DNA of 64,000 bases from Shimia_B sp038525525 (GCA_038525525.1 JBCBHO010000005.1:186001-250000), one strand, 5' to 3'. Counted from the stretch's first letter, positions 16,406 to 25,772 are shown. Numbers and translations: made by a program. Notes: generated by a model not told the origin, from the letters alone.

Positions 16406-16786
16406 CTAGCCCCAGGGCCGCGCGCCCTGCGTGACCACCACGTAGAGACAGAGCGCAAAGGCCACGAAGGAGGCGAAGGCCGCCATGGCATGGGGCGCCA
16501 CGCGCCCGCCGCGCCGCGCGTAGATGATGACATCGACCATGGAGGCGAGGATGAATGCGGCCTGCAGCCCCGCCATCACCGCGAAGTCGCGGTAGAGCAC
16601 GGCCATGACCGTGAGCGCGAGAAAGGTCAGGTAGCGCCCGGCCATGACCTCGGGCAGCGCCTCGGGCGCATGATCGAGCTTGGCCAGCGATCGCGCCGGA
16701 TCCCGGACCATGATCGCGGCGATGAAACCCGTGACAGACAACGTCACCACCGAGACAAAGGTGAAGATCGCCTCCGAGAGGGTCAC
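16406..16786 (-). CDS. Small integral membrane protein (126 aa)
   Basis: A 126-residue protein with four predicted transmembrane helices (near residues 5-22, 45-62, 65-85 and 98-118). The GTG start overlaps the stop of the 59-residue gene (GTGA), showing coupling. No known family recognised. It forms a three-gene set with the 59-residue membrane protein and the sulfotransferase. It sits where nuoA-D would begin in relatives but shows no similarity to NuoA. Confidence 0.75.
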   Translation of the reverse strand: MTLSEAIFTFVSVVTLSVTGFIAAIMVRDPARSLAKLDHAPEALPEVMAGRYLTFLALTVMAVLYRDFAVMAGLQAAFILASMVDVIIYARRGGRVAPHAMAAFASFVAFALCLYVVVTQGARPWG

Positions 16787-16962
16787 TTCCGGTCCCCGCC
16801 AAAGCCGATCTTGTCTCCGAAGGCCATGAGCCAGAGGAGGAGCACCGCGAGGATGGGAAACGCGGCGACGAGCGCCGCATAGGCCGGGATGCCGTAGCGC
16901 GGAAGCAGGATCCAGAACGGAACGATCACGAGAACGCAGTAGACCGCGTACCAAAGCAGCAT
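16783..16962 (-). CDS. Very small membrane protein (59 aa)
   Basis: A 59-residue protein with two hydrophobic helices (residues 3-20 and 26-48) and a polar C-terminus GDKIGFGGDRK. It is supported by ATG placement one base after the sulfotransferase stop, by the four-base overlap with the next gene and by a strongly hydrophobic, helix-like composition. No family recognised. Confidence 0.7.
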   Translation of the reverse strand: MLLWYAVYCVLVIVPFWILLPRYGIPAYAALVAAFPILAVLLLWLMAFGDKIGFGGDRK

Positions 16963-16963
16963 G

Positions 16964-17857
16964 TCAGAGAGCCTCCATGTTGGTCGCCCAGGCTTCGGGC
17001 ACGCGGCCGAGATGCGCGGCGACGGCCTCGTATTGCGGGGCGAGGAAATCAAGGGCGGGCTGCCGGAGATCATCGCGCATGACCACGTCCTGCCCGGGAT
17101 GCACCTTGCGCTCGAGCGGCGCGGGCGCCGGCGGCAGACCGAGCCACGCGCAGAGCGCCCCGTAGCCCGCATCGCTCATGAGCTCTTCCATCACCATGAC
17201 GCGGAAGCGCTCCGGCGGCAGGGCGGCGTCGAGGCGCGCAATGGTGGCGGCATAATCGCCGCGTTCCGTCAGATGCGTCTCATGGCCCTTGTGGAGGATG
17301 CGCCAGAGCGTGGCGTTGGATTTCTTCGGTACGGTCTGGCCTTCCATGAGCTGCCGCTCGGCCTGCATCCGCACCGCCGACCACAGCCGCGCGAGAGGAT
17401 CGCGCACGAGGTAGAGGAGCCGCACATCGGCGCGGAGCGCGGCCATGTCCTTGAGCTTGGCCTTGCTCAAAAGCCCGTAGGCCGGGCAGATATCGGCGGC
17501 GAGCCGGGCCTCTCCTGCCCGGTTGAGCAGGTACTCGAGATAGGCGCCATGCCCCTTGCGCGGAGCGTCCAGCATCGCGATGAGGCCCGCCATGTCGGCG
17601 ATCCGCCGCTCCATGTTGCGGACCTGCCAGCCGCGCCCTGCGGCCTCGGCCTCTTCGCGGGTGGTCTCAAAGCGGCGCAGCTGCGCGCGGAAGGCGTCGA
17701 GCTGTTTCGCGCGGATGGGGGGCGAGAACGTATCCCAGTAATGGAGCTCCTTCACCGCTGGCAGGGCGCAATCCTCGCGGTCCGCGAGGGTGCGATAGAG
17801 CCAGGAGGTCCCGGCCTTAGTCGCTCCGATGCCAATGAGGAGAATGGGTCCGCTCAC
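16964..17857 (-). CDS. Sulfotransferase family protein
   Basis: A 297-residue PAPS-dependent sulfotransferase. The 5'-phosphosulfate loop reads GATKAGTSWLYRTL at residues 11-24, and a YLVRDPLARLWSA block (3'-phosphate binding, Arg and Ser) follows near residue 153. It is probably soluble. The acceptor is unknown. It is followed by two small membrane proteins that may share its transcript. It lies 59 bases downstream of the leucine-degradation enoyl-CoA hydratase. Confidence 0.9.
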   Translation of the reverse strand: MSGPILLIGIGATKAGTSWLYRTLADREDCALPAVKELHYWDTFSPPIRAKQLDAFRAQLRRFETTREEAEAAGRGWQVRNMERRIADMAGLIAMLDAPRKGHGAYLEYLLNRAGEARLAADICPAYGLLSKAKLKDMAALRADVRLLYLVRDPLARLWSAVRMQAERQLMEGQTVPKKSNATLWRILHKGHETHLTERGDYAATIARLDAALPPERFRVMVMEELMSDAGYGALCAWLGLPPAPAPLERKVHPGQDVVMRDDLRQPALDFLAPQYEAVAAHLGRVPEAWATNMEAL

Positions 17858-17916
17858 GTCGCCCTCGATACGCTTCGCCGCGCAGTCTGGCGAGCGCGCC
17901 TGGGGCCGTCAACGGA

Positions 17917-18687
17917 TCAGGAGACCCAGGGCGGCGTGCGTTTCTCGAAGAAGGCCCCGATCCCTTCCGCCGCCTCCTCGGATCGCCAGCGCGCGATGAG
18001 CGCGTCCATCGTGTGCGCGATCAACGCCGCGTCGATGGGCGGCCGGAGCGCGCGGGCGAGCGCCTTCGTCTCTGCCACGGCGCCCGGCGCGCAGGACAGG
18101 TAGGGCGCGACCTCGGCGTCGATCGCGGCGTCGAGCCCATCCGCGGGCACCACGCGGGCCAGAATGCCGAGGCGCACGGCCTCCTCGGCCCCGAAGCGCC
18201 GCGATGACATGAAGACCTCCGTCAGCCGCGACCCCATCTTCGCGGCCACGTAGGGCCCGATTGTCGCCGGGATGAGCCCGAGCCGCGTCTCCGTGAGCCC
18301 GAGGAGCGCGCCTTCCGCACCGATGGCCACGTCAGCGAGACAGGCAAGCCCTACCCCGCCGCCAAAGGCATTTCCTTGGATCCGCGCGATGACCGGCACG
18401 TCGGTGAGGTGGAGCGCATGAAACATGTCCGCAAGCCGCTGCGCCTCCGCACGGCGGCCCGCATCGGAGGCTTCGAACTGCGCCCGCATCCAGCCGAGAT
18501 CGCCCCCGGCGCAAAAGCTCTTTCCCGAGGCCGCCAGCACCAGCACGCGCACCTCGCCAGGTGTGATCGCGCGGACGGCCCCGGTGATGGCATCCATCAT
18601 CTCCGCGTTCATGGCGTTGTGCACATCCGGGCGCGCCAGCGTCAGCGTCAGCACGCCACGCGCGTCGAGGTGGGTTTCAATTGTCAT
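17917..18687 (-). CDS. liuC: Enoyl-CoA hydratase, probably methylglutaconyl-CoA hydratase
   Basis: Crotonase-fold enzyme of 256 residues. The oxyanion-hole segments are present (CAGGDLGWM; IQGNAFGGGVGLACLADV), and the ETRLGLIPATIGPYV block is characteristic of LiuC/AUH-type methylglutaconyl-CoA hydratases. Operon context with ivd, mccAB and HMG-CoA lyase supports the leucine-pathway role. The ATG overlaps the end of the HMG-CoA lyase gene by 11 bases. Confidence 0.88.
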   Translation of the reverse strand: MTIETHLDARGVLTLTLARPDVHNAMNAEMMDAITGAVRAITPGEVRVLVLAASGKSFCAGGDLGWMRAQFEASDAGRRAEAQRLADMFHALHLTDVPVIARIQGNAFGGGVGLACLADVAIGAEGALLGLTETRLGLIPATIGPYVAAKMGSRLTEVFMSSRRFGAEEAVRLGILARVVPADGLDAAIDAEVAPYLSCAPGAVAETKALARALRPPIDAALIAHTMDALIARWRSEEAAEGIGAFFEKRTPPWVS

Positions 18688-19564
18688 GCACGCGCCCCAC
18701 CAATTTCCGGGCAAAATCGCCCAGCGCTTTCAGTTTTCGAACATCGATGCCCGTCTCGTAACCCAGCGCCTCCACATGCCCGACCACGGCCTCCGTGGCG
18801 ACATTGCCGGGGGCCCCGGGCGCATAGGGACAGCCGCCGAGGCCTGCAACGGAGCTGTCGAAGCGGCGAATGCCCGAGGCAAGCGCCACGTCCACATTGG
18901 CGAGGGCGAGGCCCTGCGTGTCATGGAAATGCGCCGCCACCTGCGCTGGCTTCCACGGAGAGAGCGCGGCCTCGAACATCGCCGCCACGCGCTCGGGCGT
19001 CCCCTTCCCCACCGTGTCGGCGAGCGCCAATGAGTGGCAGCCGAGGGCCAAGAGCTTTTCCGAAAGCGCACCTACGGCAGAGGGTGCCACGTGGCCCTCG
19101 AAGGGGCAGTCGGTGACGCAGCTGATATAGCCGCGCACCGTCACGTCCGCAGGTTTCGCCGCCATGATCTCGGACACCCGTTCGAGGCTCTCAGCCACCG
19201 AGCAGCCCAGATTGGCCTCGCTGAAGGCGTCCGTCGCCGACACGAAGACGGCGATGCGGGAGATGTCGAACGCCGTCTCCTCGCGCACGTCAAGATACTG
19301 CGAAAGCCGGCGCGCATTGGGAATGAGCACCATGCCCCGCACACCCTCGAGCGGCCCCACGGCGCGCAGGACCTCCCCCGTCGCCGCCATTTGCGGCACG
19401 CGGGACGGGTTCACGAACGAACCGACCTCGATCTGACGGAGCCCCGCGGCGGCGCAAGCACGGATGAAGGCGGCCTTCTCGGCGACGGAGATCTCCGCGC
19501 GCTCGTTCTGGAGCCCGTCGCGCGGGCCCACTTCGATGATCTCGACGGCGCCTAACTCGCCCAT
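18677..19564 (-). CDS. Hydroxymethylglutaryl-CoA lyase
   Basis: A 295-residue TIM-barrel lyase cleaving HMG-CoA to acetoacetate and acetyl-CoA, the last step of leucine degradation. Diagnostic motifs: EVGPRDGLQNE near the N-terminus, HFHDTQGLALAN (metal-binding histidines) and GLGGCPYAPGAPGNVATE with the catalytic cysteine loop. Start at ATG 19564 lies inside the end of the upstream GST gene, a 13-base overlap. Often called mvaB or liuE. Confidence 0.95.
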   Translation of the reverse strand: MGELGAVEIIEVGPRDGLQNERAEISVAEKAAFIRACAAAGLRQIEVGSFVNPSRVPQMAATGEVLRAVGPLEGVRGMVLIPNARRLSQYLDVREETAFDISRIAVFVSATDAFSEANLGCSVAESLERVSEIMAAKPADVTVRGYISCVTDCPFEGHVAPSAVGALSEKLLALGCHSLALADTVGKGTPERVAAMFEAALSPWKPAQVAAHFHDTQGLALANVDVALASGIRRFDSSVAGLGGCPYAPGAPGNVATEAVVGHVEALGYETGIDVRKLKALGDFARKLVGRVHDN

Positions 19565-20193
19565 GCCGGATAAAACTCCTGGCTGTAGAGCTTCTGCGCG
19601 CCGGGCAGTGACGCCTTGAAAGCCGGCCGCGCAGTGATCCGCGCGTACCAAGCCGCAAGCTTTGGAAAGCCATCGAGCGGCGTGAAATGCCGCGCCATGT
19701 AGACGGCCTGCCCCACGGCGATGTCGGCGGCAGAGAAGCTCTTGAGCAGGTACTCCCCGAGGCCGCCTTCCAGCGCACCATAGCACTTTTCGATGCGCTT
19801 GGCCTCGATCTGCATGACGATGGGCGAGCGCATGTGATCCTCATAAAGCACCACGTGCTGCTGCGTGAGCGCGGCGCTGTGCTGGCTGATGGTCTCCGCG
19901 AAATGCAGCCAGCCCAGCCAGGCCGCGCGCTCTGGATCGCCCGGCGCGCGGCCGAGCCCGGCCTCCGGAAAGCGCTCGCAGAGCACCTCCATGATCGCCC
20001 CGGACTCGAAAAGCACCGCGCCATCGAGCTCGAGCGCCGGCACGCGTCCGGCCGGGTTGAGCGCGAGAAAGTCCGGGCTTCGCAGCGTCTTGTCGAATGG
20101 CCATTCGCGGAGATCGAAGTCCACGCCAAGCTCGTGGAGCAGCCAGAGCACCCGCATGGAGCGCGTCTGCGGGCAGTGGTGGAGCCGGATCAC
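19552..20193 (-). CDS. Glutathione S-transferase family protein
   Basis: A 213-residue GST. A thioredoxin-like N-terminal half (HHCPQTRSMRVLWLLHELGV; NPAGRVPALELDG; ESGAIMEVL) is followed by an all-helical C-terminal half. GTG start 20193 overlaps the mccA stop (GTGA). Substrate unknown. GST genes are not required for leucine degradation, so this is one of several passengers in the operon. Confidence 0.9.
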   Translation of the reverse strand: MIRLHHCPQTRSMRVLWLLHELGVDFDLREWPFDKTLRSPDFLALNPAGRVPALELDGAVLFESGAIMEVLCERFPEAGLGRAPGDPERAAWLGWLHFAETISQHSAALTQQHVVLYEDHMRSPIVMQIEAKRIEKCYGALEGGLGEYLLKSFSAADIAVGQAVYMARHFTPLDGFPKLAAWYARITARPAFKASLPGAQKLYSQEFYPAWAS

Positions 20194-22112
20194 TCCGCTG
20201 TCTCCAGCCGGATGATGGGCGCGCCCGCCTGCGTCTGCGCCCCGGCCCGGCCCACGACCTCCGCGATGATCCCGTCGCGCGGCGCGCGCAGCGTGTGCTC
20301 CATCTTCATCGCCTCGAAAACGGCGAGCGGGTCCCCCGCCTGCACGGCCTGCCCCACCTCGGCCATCACGGCCTTTAGAAGCCCGGGCATGGGCGCCTCC
20401 ACGAGGTCCGCGCCCGCGCTTTCGTCCACGGCCACGCGCAGATCCGGCACCTCGAAGACGTAAGGCGATCCGAAGAACACCGTCACCCCATCGGCGTCGC
20501 GGTGGATGGAGGCGCGCACCGGCGCGCCGTCGATCCACCAGATGCCGTCGCGCAGGGCCACGTCATGCGCCCCGGCGCGGAAGCTCTCGGCATGGGTTTC
20601 CACGGCGATATCGATGATCTCTCCGCCGAAGCTGAGCCGCGCGGTCTGCGTGAGCGGCGCCCAGAGGGAAAAGCCGCTGAGAAAACTGCGCGGTCCGTGG
20701 AGGCCGAGCGCGCCGACGGCCGCGAGTGCCTGCGTCTTCGAACAGGGCCGTGCGTCTTCGGTGAGCGCGCTGCCTTCGCCCGCGATAAGGCCCGTATCAA
20801 AGCTCCCCGCGACGAAATCCGGCACGCGGATGAGACGCCGCAGGAAGGCGAGATTGCAAGTGAGGCCCGCGATCTGGGTCTCCGCGAGGGCACGGTCGAG
20901 CGCCGCGAGCGCCGCCGTCCTGTCCTCGCCGTGGCAGATGACCTTCGCGATCATCGGATCGTAGAACGGGCTGATGGCGTCCCCCTCCCGGACGCCACTA
21001 TCCACCCGCGCAGCTTCCGGGAGTGCGAGCCGCGTGAGCCGCCCCGTGGCCGGGAGGAAGCCCGCAGCCACGTCCTCGGCATACAGCCGCGCTTCCACGG
21101 CGTGCCCGGTGAGCGAGATCTCCTCTTGCGTTGCTGGGAGCGGCGCGCCAGAGGCAACGCGCAGTTGCCAATCCACGAGGTCGATGCCCGTGATCGCCTC
21201 TGTCACCGGGTGCTCCACCTGCAGGCGCGTGTTCATTTCCATGAAATAGAAGCGGTCCGGCCTGAGCCCATTGGAGGCGTCCACGATGAACTCCACGGTG
21301 CCCGCCCCGGCATAGCCGATGGCCTCTGCCGCGCGCACGGCGGCGGCGCCCATGGCCTCCCGCATCTCGGGCGTCATGCCGGGCGCCGGCGCTTCCTCGA
21401 TCACCTTCTGGTGCCGCCGCTGAAGCGAGCAATCCCGCTCGAAGAGGTGGACGGCCCGAGCCCCATCGCCGAAGACCTGCACCTCGATATGGCGCGGGCT
21501 CGCGACGTATTTCTCGATGAGGACGTCGGCGTTGTCGAAGGCGCCCTTGGCTTCCGAGCGTGCCGAGGCGAGCGCCGCGTCGAAGTCCTTCGCGGCCTCC
21601 ACAATGCGCATGCCCTTTCCGCCGCCACCGGCCACGGCCTTGATGAGGACGGGGTATCCCACCTCCTCGGCCGCCTGGCGCAGGGTCTCATCCGCCTGAT
21701 CGGCCCCGTGGTAGCCGGGCACGACCGGCACGCCCGCCGCCTCCATCCGCGCCTTGGCCGCATCCTTGAGCCCCATGGCGCGGATCGCCTCCGCGGAGGG
21801 GCCCACGAAGACGAGCCCCGCGGCCTCGACTTTCGCAACGAAATCGGGGTTCTCGGAGAGGAATCCGTAGCCCGGATGGATCGCGTCCGCCCCTGTGGCA
21901 CGCGCCGCCTCTATGATGGCGTCCTGCCTCAGGTAGCTCTCTGCCGGCGTCTGCCCGCCGAGCGGCACGGCCACGTCGCACGCCGCCACATGGGCCGCGC
22001 CCGCATCGACATCGGAGAAGACGCCCACCGTCTCCACGCCCATGTCCCGTGCTGTGCGCGCGATGCGCACCGCGATCTCGCCGCGATTGGCGATGAGAAG
22101 CTTGCGGATCAC
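20190..22112 (-). CDS. mccA: Methylcrotonoyl-CoA carboxylase, biotin-carrying alpha subunit
   Basis: A 640-residue fusion of biotin carboxylase and biotin carrier. The N-terminus VIRKLLIANRGEIAVRIART, a GGGGKGMR loop and FMEMNTRLQVEHPVTE identify biotin carboxylase. EAMKMEHTL near the C-terminus carries the biotinylated lysine. Pairs with mccB to carboxylate 3-methylcrotonyl-CoA in leucine degradation. GTG start 22112 overlaps the preceding membrane protein stop (GTGA) and has AGGAG eight bases upstream. Confidence 0.95.
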   Translation of the reverse strand: MIRKLLIANRGEIAVRIARTARDMGVETVGVFSDVDAGAAHVAACDVAVPLGGQTPAESYLRQDAIIEAARATGADAIHPGYGFLSENPDFVAKVEAAGLVFVGPSAEAIRAMGLKDAAKARMEAAGVPVVPGYHGADQADETLRQAAEEVGYPVLIKAVAGGGGKGMRIVEAAKDFDAALASARSEAKGAFDNADVLIEKYVASPRHIEVQVFGDGARAVHLFERDCSLQRRHQKVIEEAPAPGMTPEMREAMGAAAVRAAEAIGYAGAGTVEFIVDASNGLRPDRFYFMEMNTRLQVEHPVTEAITGIDLVDWQLRVASGAPLPATQEEISLTGHAVEARLYAEDVAAGFLPATGRLTRLALPEAARVDSGVREGDAISPFYDPMIAKVICHGEDRTAALAALDRALAETQIAGLTCNLAFLRRLIRVPDFVAGSFDTGLIAGEGSALTEDARPCSKTQALAAVGALGLHGPRSFLSGFSLWAPLTQTARLSFGGEIIDIAVETHAESFRAGAHDVALRDGIWWIDGAPVRASIHRDADGVTVFFGSPYVFEVPDLRVAVDESAGADLVEAPMPGLLKAVMAEVGQAVQAGDPLAVFEAMKMEHTLRAPRDGIIAEVVGRAGAQTQAGAPIIRLETAE

Positions 22113-22591
22113 TCCTCCCGCTCCTGTGCTTCGGCCCGGTAGGAGCGATAACGGTGCCGGTAGATGAGGTTCGGACGGTCGGCCTCGAGCAGGTAGAAGA
22201 TCACGCCCGCGCCGAGGATCGCGTTGACCACGCCGTAGGCCGCAAGCGCTGGCGGGACCTCGAACGCCCCCCCACCGATGAGCTGGATGAAGCCGAACAT
22301 CTCGCGCACCGCGAGCAGGATCGCGAGGACATAGGACCACGGCGCGCGAAAGATCAGGCCCGCCGCGCAGACCAGCATGAGCAGCGTGAAGACGATGGGC
22401 ACGATCCCGAAGCTGCCGAAGCTGATATTGAGCGCGGCCTCGAAAGAGCTCACCCCCGCGAACCAGACGGCGATCCCGTACTCGATCACGCCCGGCCGCC
22501 CGCGCGGATGCCCGAAGGCCTCCGTGGGCGTGACATAGACCCAGTGCCGCCCCATGGCGTCGGGCTCTGTCAGGACACTGTCTTTCTTCAT
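22109..22591 (-). CDS. Integral membrane protein (160 aa)
   Basis: A 160-residue protein with a soluble N-terminus of about 45 residues and four hydrophobic helices. The C-terminus is polar and basic (YRHRYRSYRAEAQEREE). No family recognised. The ATG overlaps the ASCH gene stop (ATGA) and its stop overlaps the mccA start, so its translation is coupled on both sides although no link to leucine metabolism is evident. Confidence 0.78.
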   Translation of the reverse strand: MKKDSVLTEPDAMGRHWVYVTPTEAFGHPRGRPGVIEYGIAVWFAGVSSFEAALNISFGSFGIVPIVFTLLMLVCAAGLIFRAPWSYVLAILLAVREMFGFIQLIGGGAFEVPPALAAYGVVNAILGAGVIFYLLEADRPNLIYRHRYRSYRAEAQEREE

Positions 22592-23001
22592 TCGATCACC
22601 TCGATGAGCCGGAAGCGCTCGCAGACGAGCATCATGTCGGGAGACCAGCCGCCGTGGCGATCGAAGAAGACGCGATGCGCCTCCCGCCATGACGCGTAAT
22701 CCGGGAATTCCCCCTCGGCGCGGGCGAAGTCCTCTCCCACGTCATCGAACCGGCACTGGGTGACATCCGTGGTTTCGATGACGGCCACGGGTGTGTCGTC
22801 CCAGGCGAGCGCGATGTCGCGACGCCCGATGACGGGCATCGACGCGGACTCCGCTTCGTATTCGCGCAACGCCGCGCAAGTGGCTGTTTTCTTTCCAGAA
22901 AACACGAGCGGCAGGATCTCGGCGCTCATCTCGGCACTGTCGCCGAACTTGAACGTGATCGCGCCCGGATAGCGGGCCTTGAGGGCGGCGAGATCGGTCA
23001 C
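22588..23001 (-). CDS. ASCH domain protein
   Basis: A 137-residue single-domain protein of the PUA-like ASCH family, proposed to bind RNA or nucleotides. FKFGDSAEMSAEILPLVFSGKKTAT and the later VIETTDVTQCRFDDVGEDFA followed by YASWREAHRVFF match the ASCH strand-helix pattern, including the conserved GKKTAT. The GTG start overlaps the mccB stop. Confidence 0.88.
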   Translation of the reverse strand: MTDLAALKARYPGAITFKFGDSAEMSAEILPLVFSGKKTATCAALREYEAESASMPVIGRRDIALAWDDTPVAVIETTDVTQCRFDDVGEDFARAEGEFPDYASWREAHRVFFDRHGGWSPDMMLVCERFRLIEVIE

Positions 23002-24563
23002 ATGCGGAACACGCCGAAGCGCGTCTCCTCGATGGGTGCGTTCAGCGCCGCCCGCAGCGAAAGCGCGAGCACCTCGCGGCTCTTGCGCGGGTCGATGACG
23101 CCGTCATCCCAGAGCCGTGCGGAAGCGTAAAGCGGGTGGGACTGCTCTTCAAATTGATCAATAACCGGTTGTTTATAAGCGGTTTCTTCCTCCTCCGACC
23201 ACGTCCCGCCGCCACGCTCGATCGCATCGCGGCGCACGGTCGCGAGTACGCCTGCGGCTTGCGGCCCGCCCATGACGGCGGTGCGGGAGGTGGGCCAGCT
23301 CCAGAGGAAGCGGGGCGAGTAGGCCCGGCCCGCCATGCCGTAATTCCCCGCCCCGAACGAGCCTCCGACGATGAGCGTGATTTTCGGGACAGAGGTGCAG
23401 GCCACGGCGGTCACCATCTTGGCGCCGTGGCGCGCGATGCCCTCGTTCTCGTATTTCCGACCCACCATGAAGCCGGTGATATTCTGGAGAAAAATCAGGG
23501 GGATGCGCCGCTGCGAGCAGAGCTCGATGAAATGCGCGCCCTTCTGCGCGGCCTCAGAAAAGAGCACGCCATTGTTGGCCACGATCCCGCAGGGCATGCC
23601 CTCGATCCGCGCGAAGCCGCAGACCAGCGTCTCGCCGAACCGCGCCTTGAATTCATCGAAGCCGTCACCGTCCACGATGCGGTCGATCACCCCGCGGATG
23701 TCGTAGGGGGTGCGCAGGTCGGCGGGGATGACGTCGAAGAGGTCATCCATGGTTTTGCCCGGTTTTGTGCAATCCTTGGAGACGGACAGCGCGTTTTGTA
23801 CACCGTGATCGCCGAGGTTGCGCACCGCCTCCCGTACCAGTGCGAGCGCGTGGGTGTCGTCCTCGGCCAGCGTGTCGACGACGCCCGAGACCTTCGCGTG
23901 GACCTCCCCGCCGCCGAGGTCCTCGGCGCTCACGACCTCGCCCGTCGCGGCCTTCACCAGCGGCGGCCCGGCGAGGAAGATCGTCCCCTGGTCACGCACG
24001 ATGATGGAGACGTCCGCCATGGCGGGCACGTAAGCTCCGCCAGCCGTGCAGGAGCCGAGCACGGCCGCGATCTGCGGGATGCCCGCCGCGCTCATCCTTG
24101 CCTGATTGTAAAAGATGCGCCCGAAGTGGTCACGGTCCGGAAAGACCTCGTCCTGGTTGGGCAGGTTCGCGCCCCCGCTATCGACGAGGTAGATGCAGGG
24201 CAGCCGGTTCTCGGCGGCGATCTCCTGGGCGCGGAGGTGCTTTTTCACCGTCATCGGGTAGTAGGTGCCGCCCTTTACCGTGGCGTCGTTGGCCACGATC
24301 ATGCAGAGCCGCCCATGGACCGCGCCGATCCCCGCCACGACGCCCGCGCAGGGCGCGGCACCGTCATACATCCCGTGCGCCGCCGTTGCTCCCACCTCGA
24401 GGAAGGCCGCGCCGGGGTCGAGCACGGCGGCCACACGATCCCGCGGAAGCATCTTGCCCCGTGCCACGTGCCGCTCGCGCGCTTTATCGCCGCCGCCGGC
24501 CGCAGCCGCCATGGCTGCCTCGGCCACTTGCGCCAGCGCCGCCTCGTGCGCCGCGCGGGTCAT
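22998..24563 (-). CDS. mccB: Methylcrotonoyl-CoA carboxylase, carboxyltransferase beta subunit
   Basis: A 521-residue crotonase-like carboxyltransferase that transfers CO2 from biotin to 3-methylcrotonyl-CoA. YLVDSGGANLPNQDEVFPD, GSCTAGGAYVPAM and GGSFGAGNYGMAGRAYSPRF are typical of MccB. It starts at ATG 24563, overlapping the LprI-like gene stop (ATGA). It is separated from mccA by two unrelated small genes, whereas in many relatives the two subunits are adjacent. Confidence 0.95.
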   Translation of the reverse strand: MTRAAHEAALAQVAEAAMAAAAGGGDKARERHVARGKMLPRDRVAAVLDPGAAFLEVGATAAHGMYDGAAPCAGVVAGIGAVHGRLCMIVANDATVKGGTYYPMTVKKHLRAQEIAAENRLPCIYLVDSGGANLPNQDEVFPDRDHFGRIFYNQARMSAAGIPQIAAVLGSCTAGGAYVPAMADVSIIVRDQGTIFLAGPPLVKAATGEVVSAEDLGGGEVHAKVSGVVDTLAEDDTHALALVREAVRNLGDHGVQNALSVSKDCTKPGKTMDDLFDVIPADLRTPYDIRGVIDRIVDGDGFDEFKARFGETLVCGFARIEGMPCGIVANNGVLFSEAAQKGAHFIELCSQRRIPLIFLQNITGFMVGRKYENEGIARHGAKMVTAVACTSVPKITLIVGGSFGAGNYGMAGRAYSPRFLWSWPTSRTAVMGGPQAAGVLATVRRDAIERGGGTWSEEEETAYKQPVIDQFEEQSHPLYASARLWDDGVIDPRKSREVLALSLRAALNAPIEETRFGVFRM

Positions 24564-25051
24564 TCGAGGCCCGTCCCGCGCTGGAGGACGAGCGTCTGCC
24601 GCGCGGTCTCCTGCATCATGCAGGCGGCCGAGGCCGGGCCGCCGCCCGTTCCGCCGCCCCATTTCGCCCGCTCAAAGGCGCAGAGGCCGTCGCGATAGCC
24701 GATCCAGACGCGCTGCATCTCGCGGATGGGCGCGACCATGGGCGGCGTTCGGTATCCGAACTCCTCGGCATCGGCCTCTACCTTCTTGGCGTCGGCAATG
24801 AGTGATTGGTAGGCCAAGTTCAGCTCGGCGTCCCACCATTCGAGTTCTGCGGCGAGGCACCCGCCCATGCCCACAGTCGTCGTCCCGCCTGCGCTCATAT
24901 CCATGCAGGCCGTGGCCGCGCGGCCCACGCAAAGAAGCTTCGCATGATCGCTCTCCTGCGCTGCGAGGCAGGCGGTGGTCGCGTCGATATCAAACACGAG
25001 GTCCTCGGCCATCGCCGGGGCGGCGAGCAGGAGGAGCACCCCCCACTTCAC
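24560..25051 (-). CDS. LprI-like (DUF1311) exported protein
   Basis: A 163-residue protein starting at GTG 25051, with a short signal peptide (VKWGVLLLLAAPAMA). The mature part has six cysteines and the LprI/DUF1311 signature: CLAAELEWWDAELNLAYQSL followed by W-x-x-YRDGLC. The family includes lysozyme inhibitors; the actual target here is unknown. Located in the periplasm or on the surface. Overlaps the flavodoxin-like gene by four bases. Confidence 0.85.
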   Translation of the reverse strand: MKWGVLLLLAAPAMAEDLVFDIDATTACLAAQESDHAKLLCVGRAATACMDMSAGGTTTVGMGGCLAAELEWWDAELNLAYQSLIADAKKVEADAEEFGYRTPPMVAPIREMQRVWIGYRDGLCAFERAKWGGGTGGGPASAACMMQETARQTLVLQRGTGLE

Positions 25052-25758
25052 GCGCGGTATTCCGGGTTCTCGAAGTCAAACCGCGCGCCCGCCTTCCAGG
25101 CTTCACGATCATTGCCCTCGTTCGGGATGCCATCCTTCAGCATCTTGGCGAGGTGCATCAGGTTCCACGTCATGATGGTGGTGTTGCGCTGGGTGAAATC
25201 GTTGTCGAAGCCCACGCGACCGCCCTGCCCGTCATCATCACCGTAGGAGGGCCCCGGCCCCGCCTCGCCGATCCAGCCGGCATCGGCCTGTGGCGGGATC
25301 GTGTAGCCCAGATGCGAGAGCGCGTAGCCGATCGTCATCGCCGCGTGCTTGATGCCGTCCTCGTTGCCCGTGATGAGGCAGCCGCCCGTCTTGCCGTAGT
25401 AGATCGACTGGTTTTTCTCGTTGAGCATGCCGGACATGGCGTAGAGACGCTCGATGAGGACACGGCAGACCGAGCTTTCCTCGCCGAGCCAGAGCGGCGT
25501 GCCCACGACGAGGATGTTGGCGGCCTTCACCTTCTCCCAGATCTCGGGCCAGTCGTCCTTTTCCCAGCCGTGCTCCGTCATATCAGGATAGACCCCGGGC
25601 GGGACGTCATGGGCAAGCATGTGGACATGTTCCACGGCCACGCCGTGCTTGGCCATGATCGCGGCGGAGGCCTCGAGCAGCAGCCGCGTATGGCTGTCCT
25701 CGGCGCGCTTCTGCAGCGACGTGTTGATGAAGAGTGCCTTGAGCCCCTCAAATTGCAT
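25048..25758 (-). CDS. Flavodoxin/NADPH-dependent FMN reductase family protein
   Basis: A 236-residue flavodoxin-fold protein. The FMN phosphate loop lies at the start (ALFINTSLQKRAEDSHT), followed by LVVGTPLWLGEESSVCR and GGCLITGNEDGIKH, which fit FMN-binding loops. Probably an NAD(P)H:acceptor oxidoreductase, acceptor unknown. ATG 25758 is preceded by GGGGAGGA. Not a known part of leucine catabolism. Confidence 0.85.
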   Translation of the reverse strand: MQFEGLKALFINTSLQKRAEDSHTRLLLEASAAIMAKHGVAVEHVHMLAHDVPPGVYPDMTEHGWEKDDWPEIWEKVKAANILVVGTPLWLGEESSVCRVLIERLYAMSGMLNEKNQSIYYGKTGGCLITGNEDGIKHAAMTIGYALSHLGYTIPPQADAGWIGEAGPGPSYGDDDGQGGRVGFDNDFTQRNTTIMTWNLMHLAKMLKDGIPNEGNDREAWKAGARFDFENPEYRA

Positions 25759-25772
25759 GACTTCCTCCCCTG

